Below, one piece after another: positions 12,100 through 23,372 of a stretch of DNA of 64,000 nucleotides (its first letter is position 1; each line of letters opens with the position of its first letter). The notes beneath the pieces are model-generated. The model saw only the letters and a program-made list of their open reading frames with translations. It made no database searches and was not told the DNA's origin. Source of the stretch: Turritopsis dohrnii (Eukaryota > Cnidaria > Hydrozoa > Anthoathecata > Oceaniidae); assembly GCA_027922465.2 (NCBI GenBank), contig BQMF02000098.1, forward strand, positions 186,001 through 250,000. The letters are read 5' to 3'. A program made the translations under genes and the position numbers.

Positions 12100-15000
12100 C
12101 TAGTATCCCGGGTAAAAACTTTTTACCGAACTTAACTTCGAAAAGGATGGGTCAAAATCGCCTTTCCTGTGAACAATCCCCGTGATGAAAATTTCAATTT
12201 AGGAATTGGAAACCGAAAATGTAACCATGTTGTAGAGCTCGAAAAACTGATCAAAAAAATGTATGGGATCGTTTCGCTACGACCAACCGTTGCGGAGATA
12301 TCGCTGATCAAAAATTTCGATGACGTCATATCCGCAGTACCAAATAAAATTTAGGCCCAAATGATGCGTCACCCCATCACCCGTATCGCTGACCCCAAAA
12401 AACGTCAGTTATCCCTATTGGTTCTCGAGATATTTCCCCAAAAACGTCGCGTTCGATTGGGGTTGCAATGCAATGATTCCCCCGTGATGCGATAAAAATA
12501 ACTGACGTCACGCCGCGTGCTATTATACTAATCGTCAATTGTCAATGGTCTAACGAAAAAATGACCACGATTAAGAAGATTTTGACCGTAAATTTTAAAA
12601 AAACACAACACTCTCTAAAATAAAAGTGGTATGCACAACGCGGATTAGTATATATAGACTAGTATCCCGGGTAAAAACTTTTTACCGAACTTAACTTCGA
12701 AAACATTAGGTCAAATCCACCATTCCCGTGTACGTACCCCGTGACGAAAAAATAAATCATAGAATCGCAACTCAAAAGTGTACCCATGTTGTAGAGCTCG
12801 AAAAGCTGATTAAAAAAGTGTATGGGATCGTTTCGCTACGACCAACCGTTGCAGAGATATCATCGGTCAAAGATTTCGATGACGTCATATCCGCAGTACC
12901 AAATAAAATTTAGTCCCAAATGATGCGTCGCCCCATCACCCGTATCGCTGACCCCAAAAAACGTCAGTTATCCCTATTGGTTCTTGAGATATTTCCCCAA
13001 AAACGTTGCGTTCGATTGGGGATGCAATGCAATGATTCCCCGTGATCATAAAAAAACTGACGTCAAATGATGCCACGTGCTTTTGGAATGATCGTGAAAA
13101 AAGAGTCTCTCGCCTCTACGTGGTTTCACGCGCACATAAGAGGACGATGACCGTAAAAATTAAACAAATATATCACTCTCTAAAATAAAAGTGGTATGCA
13201 CAAATGCGAATTAGTATAATAAGACTAGTATCTCGCGTAAAAGTTTTTTACGGCTATAATTTCGAAAAGGATGTGTCGAAAATACGCGACCAAAAATTAA
13301 ATCACAAAATCGTGACTGGAAAGTGTTCCCATGTTGTAGAGCTCGAAAAGCTGATCAAAAAAGTATATGGGATCGTTTCGCTACGATCAACTGTTGCAGA
13401 GATATCGTCGATCAAAGATTTTAATGACGTCATATCCGCAGTACCAAATAAAATTTAGGTCCAAATGTTGCGTCACCCCGTCACCCGTGTTGCCGACCCC
13501 AAAAAACGTCAGTTATCGCTATTGGTTCTTGAGATATTTCCCCAAAAACGTCGCGTTCGATTGGGGATGCAATGCAATGGCTCCCCCGTGATACGACAAA
13601 AATAACTGACGTCACGCCGCGTGCTAATATACTAATCGTCAATTGTCAATGGTCTAACGAAAAAATGACCACGATTAAGAAGATTTTGACCGTAAATTTA
13701 GAAAAAACAAAACACTCTCTAAAATAAAAGTGGTATGCACAACGCGGATTAGTATATATAGACTAGTATCTCGCGTAAAAGTTTTTTACGACTTTAATTT
13801 CGAAAGGAATCTGCAGAAATACGACGCGTTCCCGTGTGTGTACCCCGTGACGAAAATTTTAATTACCGAATTGGAAATGGAAAGTGTACCCATGCTGTAG
13901 AGCTTGAAAAACTGAGCAAACAAATGTATGGGATCGTTTCGCTACGACCAACCGTTGCAGAGATATCGTCGGTCAAAGATTTTAATGACGTCATAGCCGC
14001 AGTACCAAATAAAATTTAGGCCCAAATGTTGCGTCACCCCATCACCCGTGTTGCCGACCCTAAAAAACGTCAGTTATCGCTATTGGTTCTCGAGATATTT
14101 CCCCAAAAACGCCGCGTTCGATTGGGGATGCAATGCAATGGCTCCCCCGTGATACGACAAAAATAACTGACGTCACGCCGCGTGCTATTATGCTAATCGT
14201 CAATATTATCAATGGTCTAACGAAAAAATGACCACGATTAAGAAGATTTTGACCGTAAATTTTAAAAAAACACAACACTCTCTAAAATAAAAGTGGTATG
14301 CACACACGCGGATTAGTATAAGTAGACTAGTATCTCGCGTAAAAGTTTTTTACGACTTTAATTTCGAAAAGAATCTGCAGAAATACGACGCGTTCCCGTG
14401 TGCAAACCCCGTGACGAAAAATTAAACCATGGAATTGTAAGTGGAAAGTGTATCCATGTTGTAGAGCTCGAAAAACTAAGCAAAAAAGTGTATGGGATCG
14501 TTTCGCTACGATCAACCGTTGCAGAGATATCGTCCATCAAAGATTTTAATGACGTCATATCCGCAGTACCAAATAAAATTTAGGCCCAAATGTTGCGTCA
14601 CTCCGTCACCCGTATTGCGGACCCCAAAAAACGTCAGTTATCCCTATTGGTTCTCGAGATATTTCCCCAAAAACGTCGCGTTCGATTGGGGTTGCAATGC
14701 AATGATTCCCCCGTGATGCGATAAAAATAACTGACGTCACGCCGCGTGCTATTATACTAATCGTCAATTGTCAATGGTCTAACGAAAAAATGACCACGAT
14801 TAAGAAGATTTTGACCGTAAATTTTAAAAAAACACAACACTCTCTAAAATAAAAGTGGTATGCACAACGCGGATTAGTATATACTAGTATCCCGGGTAAA
14901 AACTTTTTACCGAACTTAACTTCGAAAAGGATGGGTCAAAATCGCCTTTCCCGTGAACGATCCCCGTGATGAAAATTTCAATTTGGGAATTGGAAACGGA

Positions 15001-18000
15001 AAATGTAACCATGTTGTAGAGCTCGAAAAACTGATCAAAAAAATGTATGGGATCCTTTCGCTACGACCAACCGTTAGAGAGATATCGCTGATCAAAGATT
15101 TCGATGACGTCATAGCCGCAGTACCAAATAAAATTTAGGCCCAAATGTTGCGTTACCCCATCACCCGTGTTACCGACCCTAAAAAACGTCAGTTATCGCT
15201 ATTGGTTCTCGAGATATTTCCCCAAAAACGTCGCGTTCGATTGGGGATGCAATGCAATGGCTCCCCCGTGATACGACAAAAATAACTGACGTCACGCCGC
15301 GTGCTATTATACCAATCGTCAATTATCTATGGTCTAACGAAAAAATGACCACGATTAAGAAGATTTTGACCGTAAATTTAGAAAAAACACAACACTCTCT
15401 AAAATAAAAGTGGGATGCACAACGCGAATTAGTATATATAGACTAGTATCCCGGGTAAAAACTTTTTACCGAACTTAATTTCGAAAACATTAGGTCAAAT
15501 CCACCATTCCCCTGTACGTACCCCGTGACGAAAAAATAAATCATAGAATCGCAACTCAAAAGTGTACCCATGTTGTAGAGCTCGAAAAACTGATCAAAAA
15601 ATTGTATGAGATCGTTTCGCTACGATCAACCGTTGCAGAGATATCGTCGATTAAAGATTTTGATGACGTCATATCCGCAGTACCAAATAAAATTTAGGCC
15701 CAAATGATGCGTCAACCTAAAAAACGTCAGTTATCCCTATTGCTTCTCGAGATATTTCCCCAAAAATGTCGCGTTCGATTGGGGATGCAATGCAATGATT
15801 TCCCAGTGATCATAAAATAACTGACGTCACGCCAACGATACTGTAATAGATTGTTGTGTGATCTTACGTGACGAATCCTTATTCAAAATCACCGTTGTCT
15901 CATTTTAATGCAGAAGCGAAAAGTTTAGTTTTACCTTTTTTAATTGGGTATGTAAGCCCATTGACGTGTACTTTTCATGAATATATAGAGGTGACTAGTA
16001 TCCCGGGTAAAAACTTTTTACCGAACTTAACTTAGAAAACATTAGGTCAAATCCACCATTCCCGTGTACGTACCCCGTGACGAAAAAATAAATCATAGAA
16101 TCGCAACTCAAAAGTGTACCCATGTTGTAGAGCTCGAAAAGCTGATCAAAAAAGTGTATGGGATCGTTTCGCTACGACCAACCGTTGCAGAGATATCCTC
16201 GATCAAAGATTTCGATGACGTCATATCCGCAGTACCAAATAAAATTTAGGCCCAAATGATGCGTCCCCCCATCACCCGTATCGCTGACCCCAAAAAACGT
16301 CAGTTATCCCTATTGGTTCTCGAGATATTTCCCCAAAAACGTCGCGTTCGATTGGGGATGCAATGCAATGATTCCCCGTGATCATAAAAAACTGACGTCA
16401 AATGATGCCACGTGCTTTTGGAATGATCGTGAAAAAAGTGTCTCTCGCATCTACGTGGTTTTACGCGCACATAAGAGGATGATGACCGTAAAAATTAAAC
16501 AAATATATCACTCTCTAAAATAAAAGTGGGATGCACAACGCGGATTATTATAATAAGATAGACTAGTATCCCGGGTAAAAACTTTTTACCGAACTTAACT
16601 TCGAAAACATTAGGTCAAATCCACCATTCCCGTGTACGTACCCCGTGACGAAAAAATAAATCATAGAATCGCAACTCAAAAGTGTACCCATGTTGTAGAG
16701 CTCGAAAAGCTGATTAAAAAAGTGTATGGGATCGTTTCGCTACGACCAACCGTTGCAGAGATATCATCGGTCAAAGATTTCGATGACGTCATATCCGCAG
16801 TACCAAATAAAATTTAGTCCCAAATGATGCGTCGCCCCATCACCCGTATCGCTGACCCCAAAAAACGTCAGTTATCCCTATTGGTTCTTGAGATATTTCC
16901 CCAAAAACGTCGCGTTCGATTGGGGATGCAATGCAATGATTCCCCGTGATCATAAAAAACTGACGTCAAATGATGCCACGTGCTATTATACTAATCGTGA
17001 ATGTGTCTTGCGTGGGCGAACTGCCGCTATATGACCACGATTAAGAAGATTTTGACCATTAAAAAACAAAAAAACAAACACTCTCTAAGTTAAATGTGTT
17101 GCACACAACGCGAATTAGTATATATAGACTAGTATCCCGGGTAAAAACTTTTTACCGAACTTAACTTCGAAAACATTAGGTCAAATCCACCATTCCCGTG
17201 TACGTACCCCATGACGAAAAAATAAATCATAGAATCGCAACTCAAAAGTGTACCCATGTTGTAGAGCTCGAAAAACTGAGCAAAAAAGTGTATGGGATCG
17301 TTTCGCTACGATCAACAGTTGCAGAGATATCGTCCATCAAAGATTTTAATGACGTCATATCCGCAGTACCAAATTAAATTTAGGCCCAAATGTTCGTCAC
17401 CTCTTCACCCGTATCGCCGACCCCAAAAAACGTCAGCTATCCCTATTGGTTCTCGAGATAATTCCCCAAAAACGTCGCGTTCGATTGGGGATGCAATGCA
17501 ATGATTCCCCGTGATCATAAAAAACTGACGTCAAATGATGCCACGTGCTATTATACTAATCGTGAATGTGTCTTGCGTGGGCGAACTGCCGCTATATGAC
17601 CACGATTAAGAAGATTTTGACCATTAAAAAACAAAAAAACAAACACTCTCTAAGTTAAATGTGTTGCACACAACGCGAATTAGTATATATAGACTAGTAT
17701 CCCGGGTAAAAACTTTTTACCGAACTTAACTTCGAAAAGGATGGGTCAAAATCGCCTTTCCCATGAACGATCCCCGTGATGAAAATTTCAATTTAGGAAT
17801 TGGGAACGGAAAATGTAACCATGTTGTAGAGCTCGAAAAACTGATCAAAAAAATGTATGGGGTCGTTTCGCTACGACCAACCGTTGCGGAGATATGGTCG
17901 ATCAAAGGTTTTGATGACGTCATAGCCGCAGTACCAAATAAAATTTAGGCCCAAATTTTGCGTCACCCCAACACCCACATCGCGGAACCTAAAAAACGTC

Positions 18001-18258
18001 AGTTATCCCTATTGGTTCTCGAGATATTTCCCCAAAAACGTCGCATTCGATTGGGGCTGCAATGCAATGATTCCCCGTGATCATAAAAAAACTGACGTCA
18101 AATGATGCCACGTGCTTTTGGAATGATCGTGAAAAAAGTGTCTCTCACTTCTACGTGGTTTTACGCGCACATAAGAGGACGATGACCGTAAAAATTAAAC
18201 AAATATATCACTCTCTAAAATAAAAGTGGGATGCACAACGCGGATTATTATAATAAGA
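12100..18258 (-). repeat. Tandem block of 11 short Helitron units (538-568 bp)
   Basis: Eleven units follow without gaps; spacings between starts are 559, 566, 538, 564, 557, 559, 552, 568, 566 and 565 bp. The central ~300 bp is shared by all, including TGGGATCGTTTCGCTACGA and a CCCCAAAAAACGTCAGTTATC block. Two terminal segments vary by type. 3' ends (plus-strand left): type Ia at 12659, 15443, 15995, 16563, 17129; Ib at 12100, 14884, 17694; II at 13225, 13763, 14327. 5' ends (plus-strand right): alpha at 12659, 15995, 17694; beta at 12100, 13225, 13763, 14327, 14884; gamma at 16563, 17129; a unique delta at 15443. At 14884 the junction lacks the TCTA of the neighbouring 5' end. Confidence 0.85.
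15443..15994 (-). mobile_element. Helitron unit with a replaced 5' end
   Basis: From 15443 to about 15830 this unit matches the others (type Ia). Beyond the second TGACGTCA the sequence is unlike any other unit, up to 15994. Read on the minus strand the new end still begins with TC (TCACCTCTATATATTC) directly after the neighbour's CTAG. It therefore looks like a Helitron that gained a new 5' terminus rather than a random deletion. Confidence 0.65.
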
Positions 18259-18690
18259 TTGTTCTAATGAATTTACATCAAAAGGTTTCTAACCACGCTA
18301 AGCGAATTTAAAACTGAGCGAATATCTCCACTTTGAGGTGCGCGAATTTAAATCGCGCGAATTTAAAACTGAGCGAAAAATAGTACAACTCCAATTCAAA
18401 TACAAGTAAGGTATGCGACAATCGTAAAAGATTTTTTTCATTACACACGTTGAACTTTAATTCCATCTGTAAAAAAACGTCAGAAAGCAACAGCAAACAA
18501 CACCAATACAAAACAACAGCATTTGCTCTTATAAAAGACTATTTACATCTTTGATTTACTATTAACATCTTTTTATATTGACCGTTATTGAATTAACAAG
18601 CGTTTCAAATGAAAAGGATGCTAATAACTTTTGATAACCCTATACATTCCTTTTTAGCAAGTTCAGAGAGTTGAAATCTCTACCGTAATA
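18259..18690 (+). promoter_or_regulatory. 5' flank of Frizzled-like gene 1
   Basis: The stretch 18430-18690 can be aligned by eye with 34940-35182 upstream of gene 3: GATTTTTTTCA..TACACAC, AACATCTTT, a TTGAATTAAC/TAAATTAACG block, then TTCAG.GAGTTGAA close to the ATG. Shared upstream sequence supports a common promoter/5' UTR and the chosen start codons. At 18298-18380 there is a small internal repeat, GCGAATTTAAAACTGAGCGAA in two near copies. No clear TATA element can be assigned. Confidence 0.4.
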
Positions 18691-19515
18691 ATGTTTGATC
18701 AACAAAATTCTTATAACAAATGTTTTTTATATATTTTCTTGACTCTCATGATTAAATTTGAATGGACATCATCATCTGGGAATGTTTGCACCAATTATGG
18801 CGAAATTTTTACTGAAGAAAAACCCGGCGCTTGTGTGAAGGAAATGCGCCATTTAAAAGTCGCACAAACCAAAGATCAAGCAATAAAGATGAATAAAAAT
18901 ATTAACACCTTGAGTGGAATTTTCAAAATGATACAAACGTATGGAGAGAACTTAAAGAATGACGAAAGATTGGAAAATCTTGCGTATGTTATAAAGGAAC
19001 TCTGTTCTGTTGAAAGTACAATAAAGTTGTTGAAGATTCTACAGTCTTATCTTGTTAAGGCTAATAATGCTGCTGTCTGTCTGAATGAAAACAAATGGTA
19101 CTTTTGTCAATTATTTCATCCAGTATGTTCTATGAATGGAAATGAAAGTGTAATAATTGAACCTAATTACGATGAATGTGTCAAGTTTACACAAAGTATA
19201 AGCTGTTTTCCTGTGATTGAAGCACATAAAGTCTTGGTGAACAATAGCTTCTGTAACAAGTCTTCAAGGATAGGAGAGTCAACATATCCGCCTTACGAAT
19301 GTGATCATTTAAGCAATCAACGAACTGAATCAAATTTACCAATCTCTTCATTTGTAGGCTTCTTAGGGTTGCTGGTGTTGGTACGTTGTGGATTTTTTTG
19401 TTATTGGAAATGTTATCCGAAATGGAAACATGGCAATATTGATCCATATGCTACACTTCACAAAAATGATCAAAACAATTTTTTTTATAAGGAACAAGTT
19501 TATAAGCAACACTAA
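18691..19515 (+). CDS. Frizzled-CRD-like single-pass membrane protein, copy 1
   Basis: 274 residues in a single exon. Residues 10-25 (CFLYIFLTLMIKF) form a signal peptide. The ectodomain has ten cysteines (33, 48, 105, 130, 139, 146, 163, 172, 188, 204). The centre matches the Frizzled CRD pattern: C-x8-C (CLNENKWYFC), C-x6-C with Pro before Val-Cys (CQLFHPVC), then a PxxDEC segment. Residues 219-238 are a transmembrane helix and the ~36-residue tail is cytoplasmic, with DPYATL, a YxxPhi sorting-type motif. There is no seven-helix region, so it is not a Frizzled receptor; a Wnt- or lipid-binding accessory or decoy role is only a guess. The cysteine of the PC-x3-C pair is Asn159 here (Cys in copies 2 and 3). 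The start agrees with copy 3, whose upstream flank is homologous. Confidence 0.75.
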   Translation: MFDQQNSYNKCFLYIFLTLMIKFEWTSSSGNVCTNYGEIFTEEKPGACVKEMRHLKVAQTKDQAIKMNKNINTLSGIFKMIQTYGENLKNDERLENLAYVIKELCSVESTIKLLKILQSYLVKANNAAVCLNENKWYFCQLFHPVCSMNGNESVIIEPNYDECVKFTQSISCFPVIEAHKVLVNNSFCNKSSRIGESTYPPYECDHLSNQRTESNLPISSFVGFLGLLVLVRCGFFCYWKCYPKWKHGNIDPYATLHKNDQNNFFYKEQVYKQH

Positions 19516-19700
19516 AAACAAACCTGCCCACTCTGCCTTGATCACATTTTATTTAATCACAAACGTATAAAAGGAGAAGGACTTGCTACTTCTAGAAATC
19601 TATTTAAATAAAAATCGCCTCGGTTTATTGAAATTTTGACAGACGTAGCTAATTATGGACTTCTCTCACGTTCCGTTAAAAAGAAAGGCCTCTATTGGGT
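19516..19700 (+). repeat. 3' module shared with the Frizzled-like genes
   Basis: Just after the stop codon comes a segment repeated at about 30950-31150 and 36110-36330 and, inverted, at about 43650-43790: GAAGGACTTGC..CTTC, ATCTATTTAAATAAA, CGCCTCGGTTTATTGAAATTTTGA. It contains AATAAA and probably acts as a 3' UTR/poly(A) region. Because one copy stands without the gene it may also be a mobile unit in its own right. Confidence 0.5.
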
Positions 19701-20472
19701 TCTATAAACAACTGATCATTTTTATGGTTCATTTTATAGACACTTTTTATGCACTGATTCCCTATAATCTCCTGCAGTTACAACAATGAAATCAATGTAA
19801 GGATATTGTATTACTCTTAAGAGTACATTTTCCTGTTTTGATGTAAGCTTTACGCCAAATACTGTGATGCTCGTAGAAATTCACTGTCATTCAATTTTTT
19901 TTGAGTAACAGCAGTTTTGAAGTACTATGTAAAGAAATATATAGTTCTTAATATCTTTAGTTTTTTCGCAACAAAATAATTGCGGCATAAACTTTCGTTT
20001 AAATCCACCCAAGTAGAGCTGAAATGAGAGGCGAGGTTTACATCGAATTAATGTCGACATGAAGAATTTTGATAATGAAATTGAACGACTTTGAGTTTGC
20101 TATTTAATTCCTCTCAATATACCTCCATGGCTTAACTGAAATCTTGACAAGGATTGAAATGTTTTTATGTGACCGTTTCGTAATAATCTGCGTTTTTTAT
20201 TCTAAAGAAGCCGTAAACACCTTTAATCAGATATCAATTTTCTTTAATCAACTCCATTAGCAGCTATCTAACAGAATGAAAACAAACAAACGTAAGGATG
20301 GGGAGAACATTTATATAAGCTATTGTGTAAGCTATTTTAGTATATACTTCATTGTATAGCAACATTACTGGCCTCAACACGTAATAATCTTAATTTTTCG
20401 ATTTTTATTCTAAAGAATCCTTTGTGAATTTAAGGAAGGATGTTGTCTTAATTTTAGTTTATCGCAAACTGT
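19701..20472. other. No gene seen
   Basis: AT-rich sequence without a convincing ORF. Parts near 20100-20250 show loose similarity to 43840-43930 (CTTGACAAGGATTGAAATGTTT against GAGCAAGGACGGGTTGAAACATTT), so this is old repeat material. Confidence 0.5.
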
Positions 20473-20594
20473 TATAGTGAAACCTCTATAAGACAGAGTT
20501 AACCTTGGAGAAGATAACAAATTCTGTGTCAGTGACGTCATTATACAGAGGTGTCCGCTTTATGGAATGTCCGTCTGAAAGAGCTTTCACTGTA
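20473..20594. mobile_element. Small mariner-type MITE with TA borders
   Basis: About 122 bp with imperfect inverted ends: TATAGTGAAACCTCTATAAGAC on the left and TACAGTGAAAGCTCTTTCAGAC read inward from the right, both beginning with TA. No coding capacity. The TA border suggests a Tc1/mariner-derived MITE. A diverged relative can be seen near 43970-44110. Confidence 0.55.
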
Positions 20595-21710
20595 TTACAT
20601 CCAAATGTTTGTTTAAGCACCGTGTTTTAGCCTATTCTTTGAAACAATCTTCCACAATTAATAACGCAATTAATAATCCAGTGGACAAAATCATCAAAAT
20701 GCCGCATCGATGAAAAGCCTTTTTATGGACATAGCGAATTTTTCAAGAAACTCGCCCACTGGGAAGCAAGATTGGAAACGAGATTGTATGCATTATATCG
20801 ATTCACAATATTGTGTTGTTCTCAATTTAAAGTTAGCATTCCGTACTTTTTAGATGGTTTAATTTATAATGGATTTATGTATCCAAAAAAGGTTTTGAAA
20901 ATAAAATCTTAAGACTAATCCTTTCTTCGACTTATCTAACCAGCAAACTCAAGCTTGAATGTTTCAAACTTCAGTTCTTTAGGGATAAAAGTGCTCTTCT
21001 TTGATTAGGATGACACTTGAAAAGCCTCACAGGCCTTTGTTTTTCCATGTCAAAAGCATATCAGATGGAATTTCAAAAGGCTTTCAGACTTCTTTAATTA
21101 ATTTTTCTTTCCGTAATGCCAATAATACTTTGTACTTTTGCTCCCAAATTTTGTTCCTTATAAAGTCTTTTGGCCATTTTAACTCAGCAGTTCATCTCAC
21201 ACTGTAAAATCCCGGTTATTGGAATGGACACCTTTAAAAGTGGAATTATATTGAGAGGGAACTTCGTTTAAATCACGATGGTTTTCGAATTAAACAGGTT
21301 CCAATTATAAAAAGTCAAATACAAGGGCTTCTCATAGAAATTTCATATTGACCTCAAATTTGTTAGAAATATTGAAAGATTCAAATTATGGGGATTTAAA
21401 CTAGAGCGAGTCAAGTGTACATTATAAATAGCAAAGTTAAAATCTCGTTGGCAGTATATACTCTATTATACTTTCGAAAAACGTTTGCTTGATATTGTAT
21501 CATAAACGTGCTGTTTTTTATATAGCCCTTAGTATCGATTTGTCTGTCCGACATAAAACAAGTACTTGAATTTGTTTCAGCGGTTAGTTTTGGTGATGAT
21601 CTTATTGTTTCAATGAAAACATAAGCAACGACATTTCTCGTTACACAATTGGAAAAATTTTAACGGTAATTCTCCATACATTGTAAAAATCTAAGTCACA
21701 AAACATTATT
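20595..21710. other. Gene-free stretch with a repeat at 21160-21470
   Basis: No supported gene. The block 21160-21470 pairs with 1555-1790. The rest is AT-rich and featureless to my reading. Confidence 0.5.
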
Positions 21711-23280
21711 CTAATTGGCTACCGGTAAAAAATCAAGCAAGAAATACAAACTGAGTGTCAATATGAAGAAAACCAGCTCCTTTATTATAGTTAACATAAG
21801 TAAATCACTCTGTCCCTTGATTTTATTACACCTTGCGTGCCACAAAATTAGATGATCATCCGGATGAATTTCAGTAGTTCTGTAAAATTTCTTGATGCTG
21901 GACCTAGTCCAAAACATCGACATAGAAACTCGTAAAGGTTGCCTTTCCAATGAAAGCAGCATACTGTCGTGATTTCTAGGCCAAAAGTATGCTGAAAATG
22001 CATCCTTTAAGTCTATCTTGCACATATATAGTCCTTGCTTTAAAACATCTTTTATTTTGAATTGCCCGTAAGGGTCAAATTGGGTCAAAGCTTTACAACT
22101 TTATTACTACTCGAAAGCCTCCATCCCCTGAGCTCTTAAAACCTTGCAACATGTCCTTGACTTCCAAATGTATCAATTTCTATTTTTGCTTGATTGCTTT
22201 TATGGAGTATTTTACCTTGAATAGGTGCTAACAGTAGGGGTATTTCAAAACACTCGACAATGCATAGCAGCTGCTTGTTCATTATCAACTATCTCCATGC
22301 TGGTAGAAAGTGCTTCAACCTCCCCGCTACGGGAACTTGTGGCATCTGCAGTTTTTTGAAAAATCGTTTTAGCCTTTGATGAACCAGAGTTTGTTCCTCC
22401 ACATCAACAGTCTATCAACAGTGAAAGTTTCTACTTAAATACAAAGAGGATAAATCTCCTTGCGAAAAATTTTCTCCCTGGTTGTATTGTTTGGAATTTT
22501 CTTCTTCTGCTACCGCTGCTTCTGCAGTTTTGCCTACCGTCGAAGTTTTGGGAATATTTTGCTGTATTAAGGGCGGCTTTGAAAGAGCTTTTTAGTTGCA
22601 AGTCCTATAGGGAAAGCATTGACTTCCTCTTAGCTTTCGAAGAATCCACGATATGATCTCAAAACTCCTTCCCAAACAGTAAGTTTCCACTGCTCGTCAA
22701 CAGTTCAGTCTCTTCATGAACCCAAATTGGCATTCATCACAGATTTTATTCTTTCTTATTTCATTCAGCAGTAAATTATGTATTTGGATTTATTGACATG
22801 ATACTAAGTACAATCAATGGTTCAGCGTCTTCCACCGAACGTTTGGGAGGCTTACCTACTCCTGTACGACTAGTTACTCCTTTCACTGCCAGCCAAAGTT
22901 TTTTCAGCAAATCTATCGCATTCAGACTGTGATTTTGGACTTTCTTCAAAGTCTTTCGTCTCTCTTTCAACAGATTTGAACTTTTAAGCTTGGACGAGAT
23001 TATCTGTTCATGTGTTTTTTATTCTTTACTTAACAGACTTTTCGGGAAAATATTCTTCGAATTGCTCTTTAATTCAGCTGATCATGCGTTCAAGTAAGGA
23101 GCATTTGTTCTCTTCCTCTTCTGTTACAATTTTAAATTTTTGGTATGATGTCCGTGTGAACGTAAAATACAAACTCTTTCTTCTTTGGTGATTGAGTCGG
23201 AAGGATCAGAGGTAGTTTCGAGTTCATTTACATGACCAAGAAATTGTATCAGTGCTCCTCGAAGACCACGTGATTATATT
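21711..23280 (-). pseudogene. DIRS-like retrotransposon remnant (RT and gag-like parts)
   Basis: On the minus strand 22088-21711 encodes FKIKDVLKQGLYMCKIDLKD, the start of a DIRS-type reverse transcriptase (..KIDLKDA..), followed by a decayed palm in which the YLDD box has become HPDD. Upstream, 22970-22620 matches the gag-like segment seen in better shape at 34.38-34.70 kb (LLKKLWLAVKGV; SIMSINPN; then GKEFWDHIVDSSKAKRKS-type sequence in another frame). The far right (about 23145-23280) is a terminal segment also found at 34.74-34.90 kb. Stops and frameshifts run throughout. DIRS elements normally also carry a tyrosine recombinase; I see none here. Confidence 0.6.
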
Positions 23281-23335
23281 GTAAAAATCCAAAAGTAGAT
23301 ACTTTATGAAATAAAATAAGTGAATTAAAAGTTAA

Positions 23336-23372
23336 TCGTGGCGTCGCTCGCCGCCCATGTTCAGTATGCATT
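23336..23372. repeat. Short segment shared with the long Helitron units
   Basis: GGCGTCGCTCGCCGCCCATG and the following TTCAGTATGCAT match 3776-3815 and 6840-6873 inside the two long Helitron units, but the flanks differ. It contains a GGCG(t)CGCTCGCC near-palindrome. Its origin is unknown. Confidence 0.5.

Larger units (their letters stand above)
3642..18258 (-). mobile_element. Head-to-tail Helitron array, 14 units
   Basis: Read on the minus strand every unit ends in a 17-nt hairpin, a short spacer ending ATA, and CTAG, and almost every unit begins with TC followed by an AT-rich stretch leading to ATCCGCG. These are the hallmarks of Helitron ends (5'-TC, 3' hairpin plus CTRR, insertion between A and T). 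CTAG of one unit is joined directly to TC of the next, with no spacer. The outer borders fit insertion at A^T: plus-strand A at 3641 and T at 18259. Unit starts (C of CTAG on the plus strand): 3642, 6140, 6710, 12100, 12659, 13225, 13763, 14327, 14884, 15443, 15995, 16563, 17129, 17694. Units are non-autonomous; none encodes Rep/helicase. Confidence 0.85.

Noticed and set aside
12169..17948. Recurring 61-codon plus-strand ORFs ending in VPNKI in most array units
   Set aside because: They recur because the units are repeats, lie antisense to the element, carry many amino-acid changes and are broken in some units (for example 6140-6709). No evidence of coding selection by eye.
12100..18258. CRISPR-like interpretation of the repeat array
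   Set aside because: Units are about 560 bp with Helitron ends in a eukaryotic genome; there are no short repeat-spacer units.
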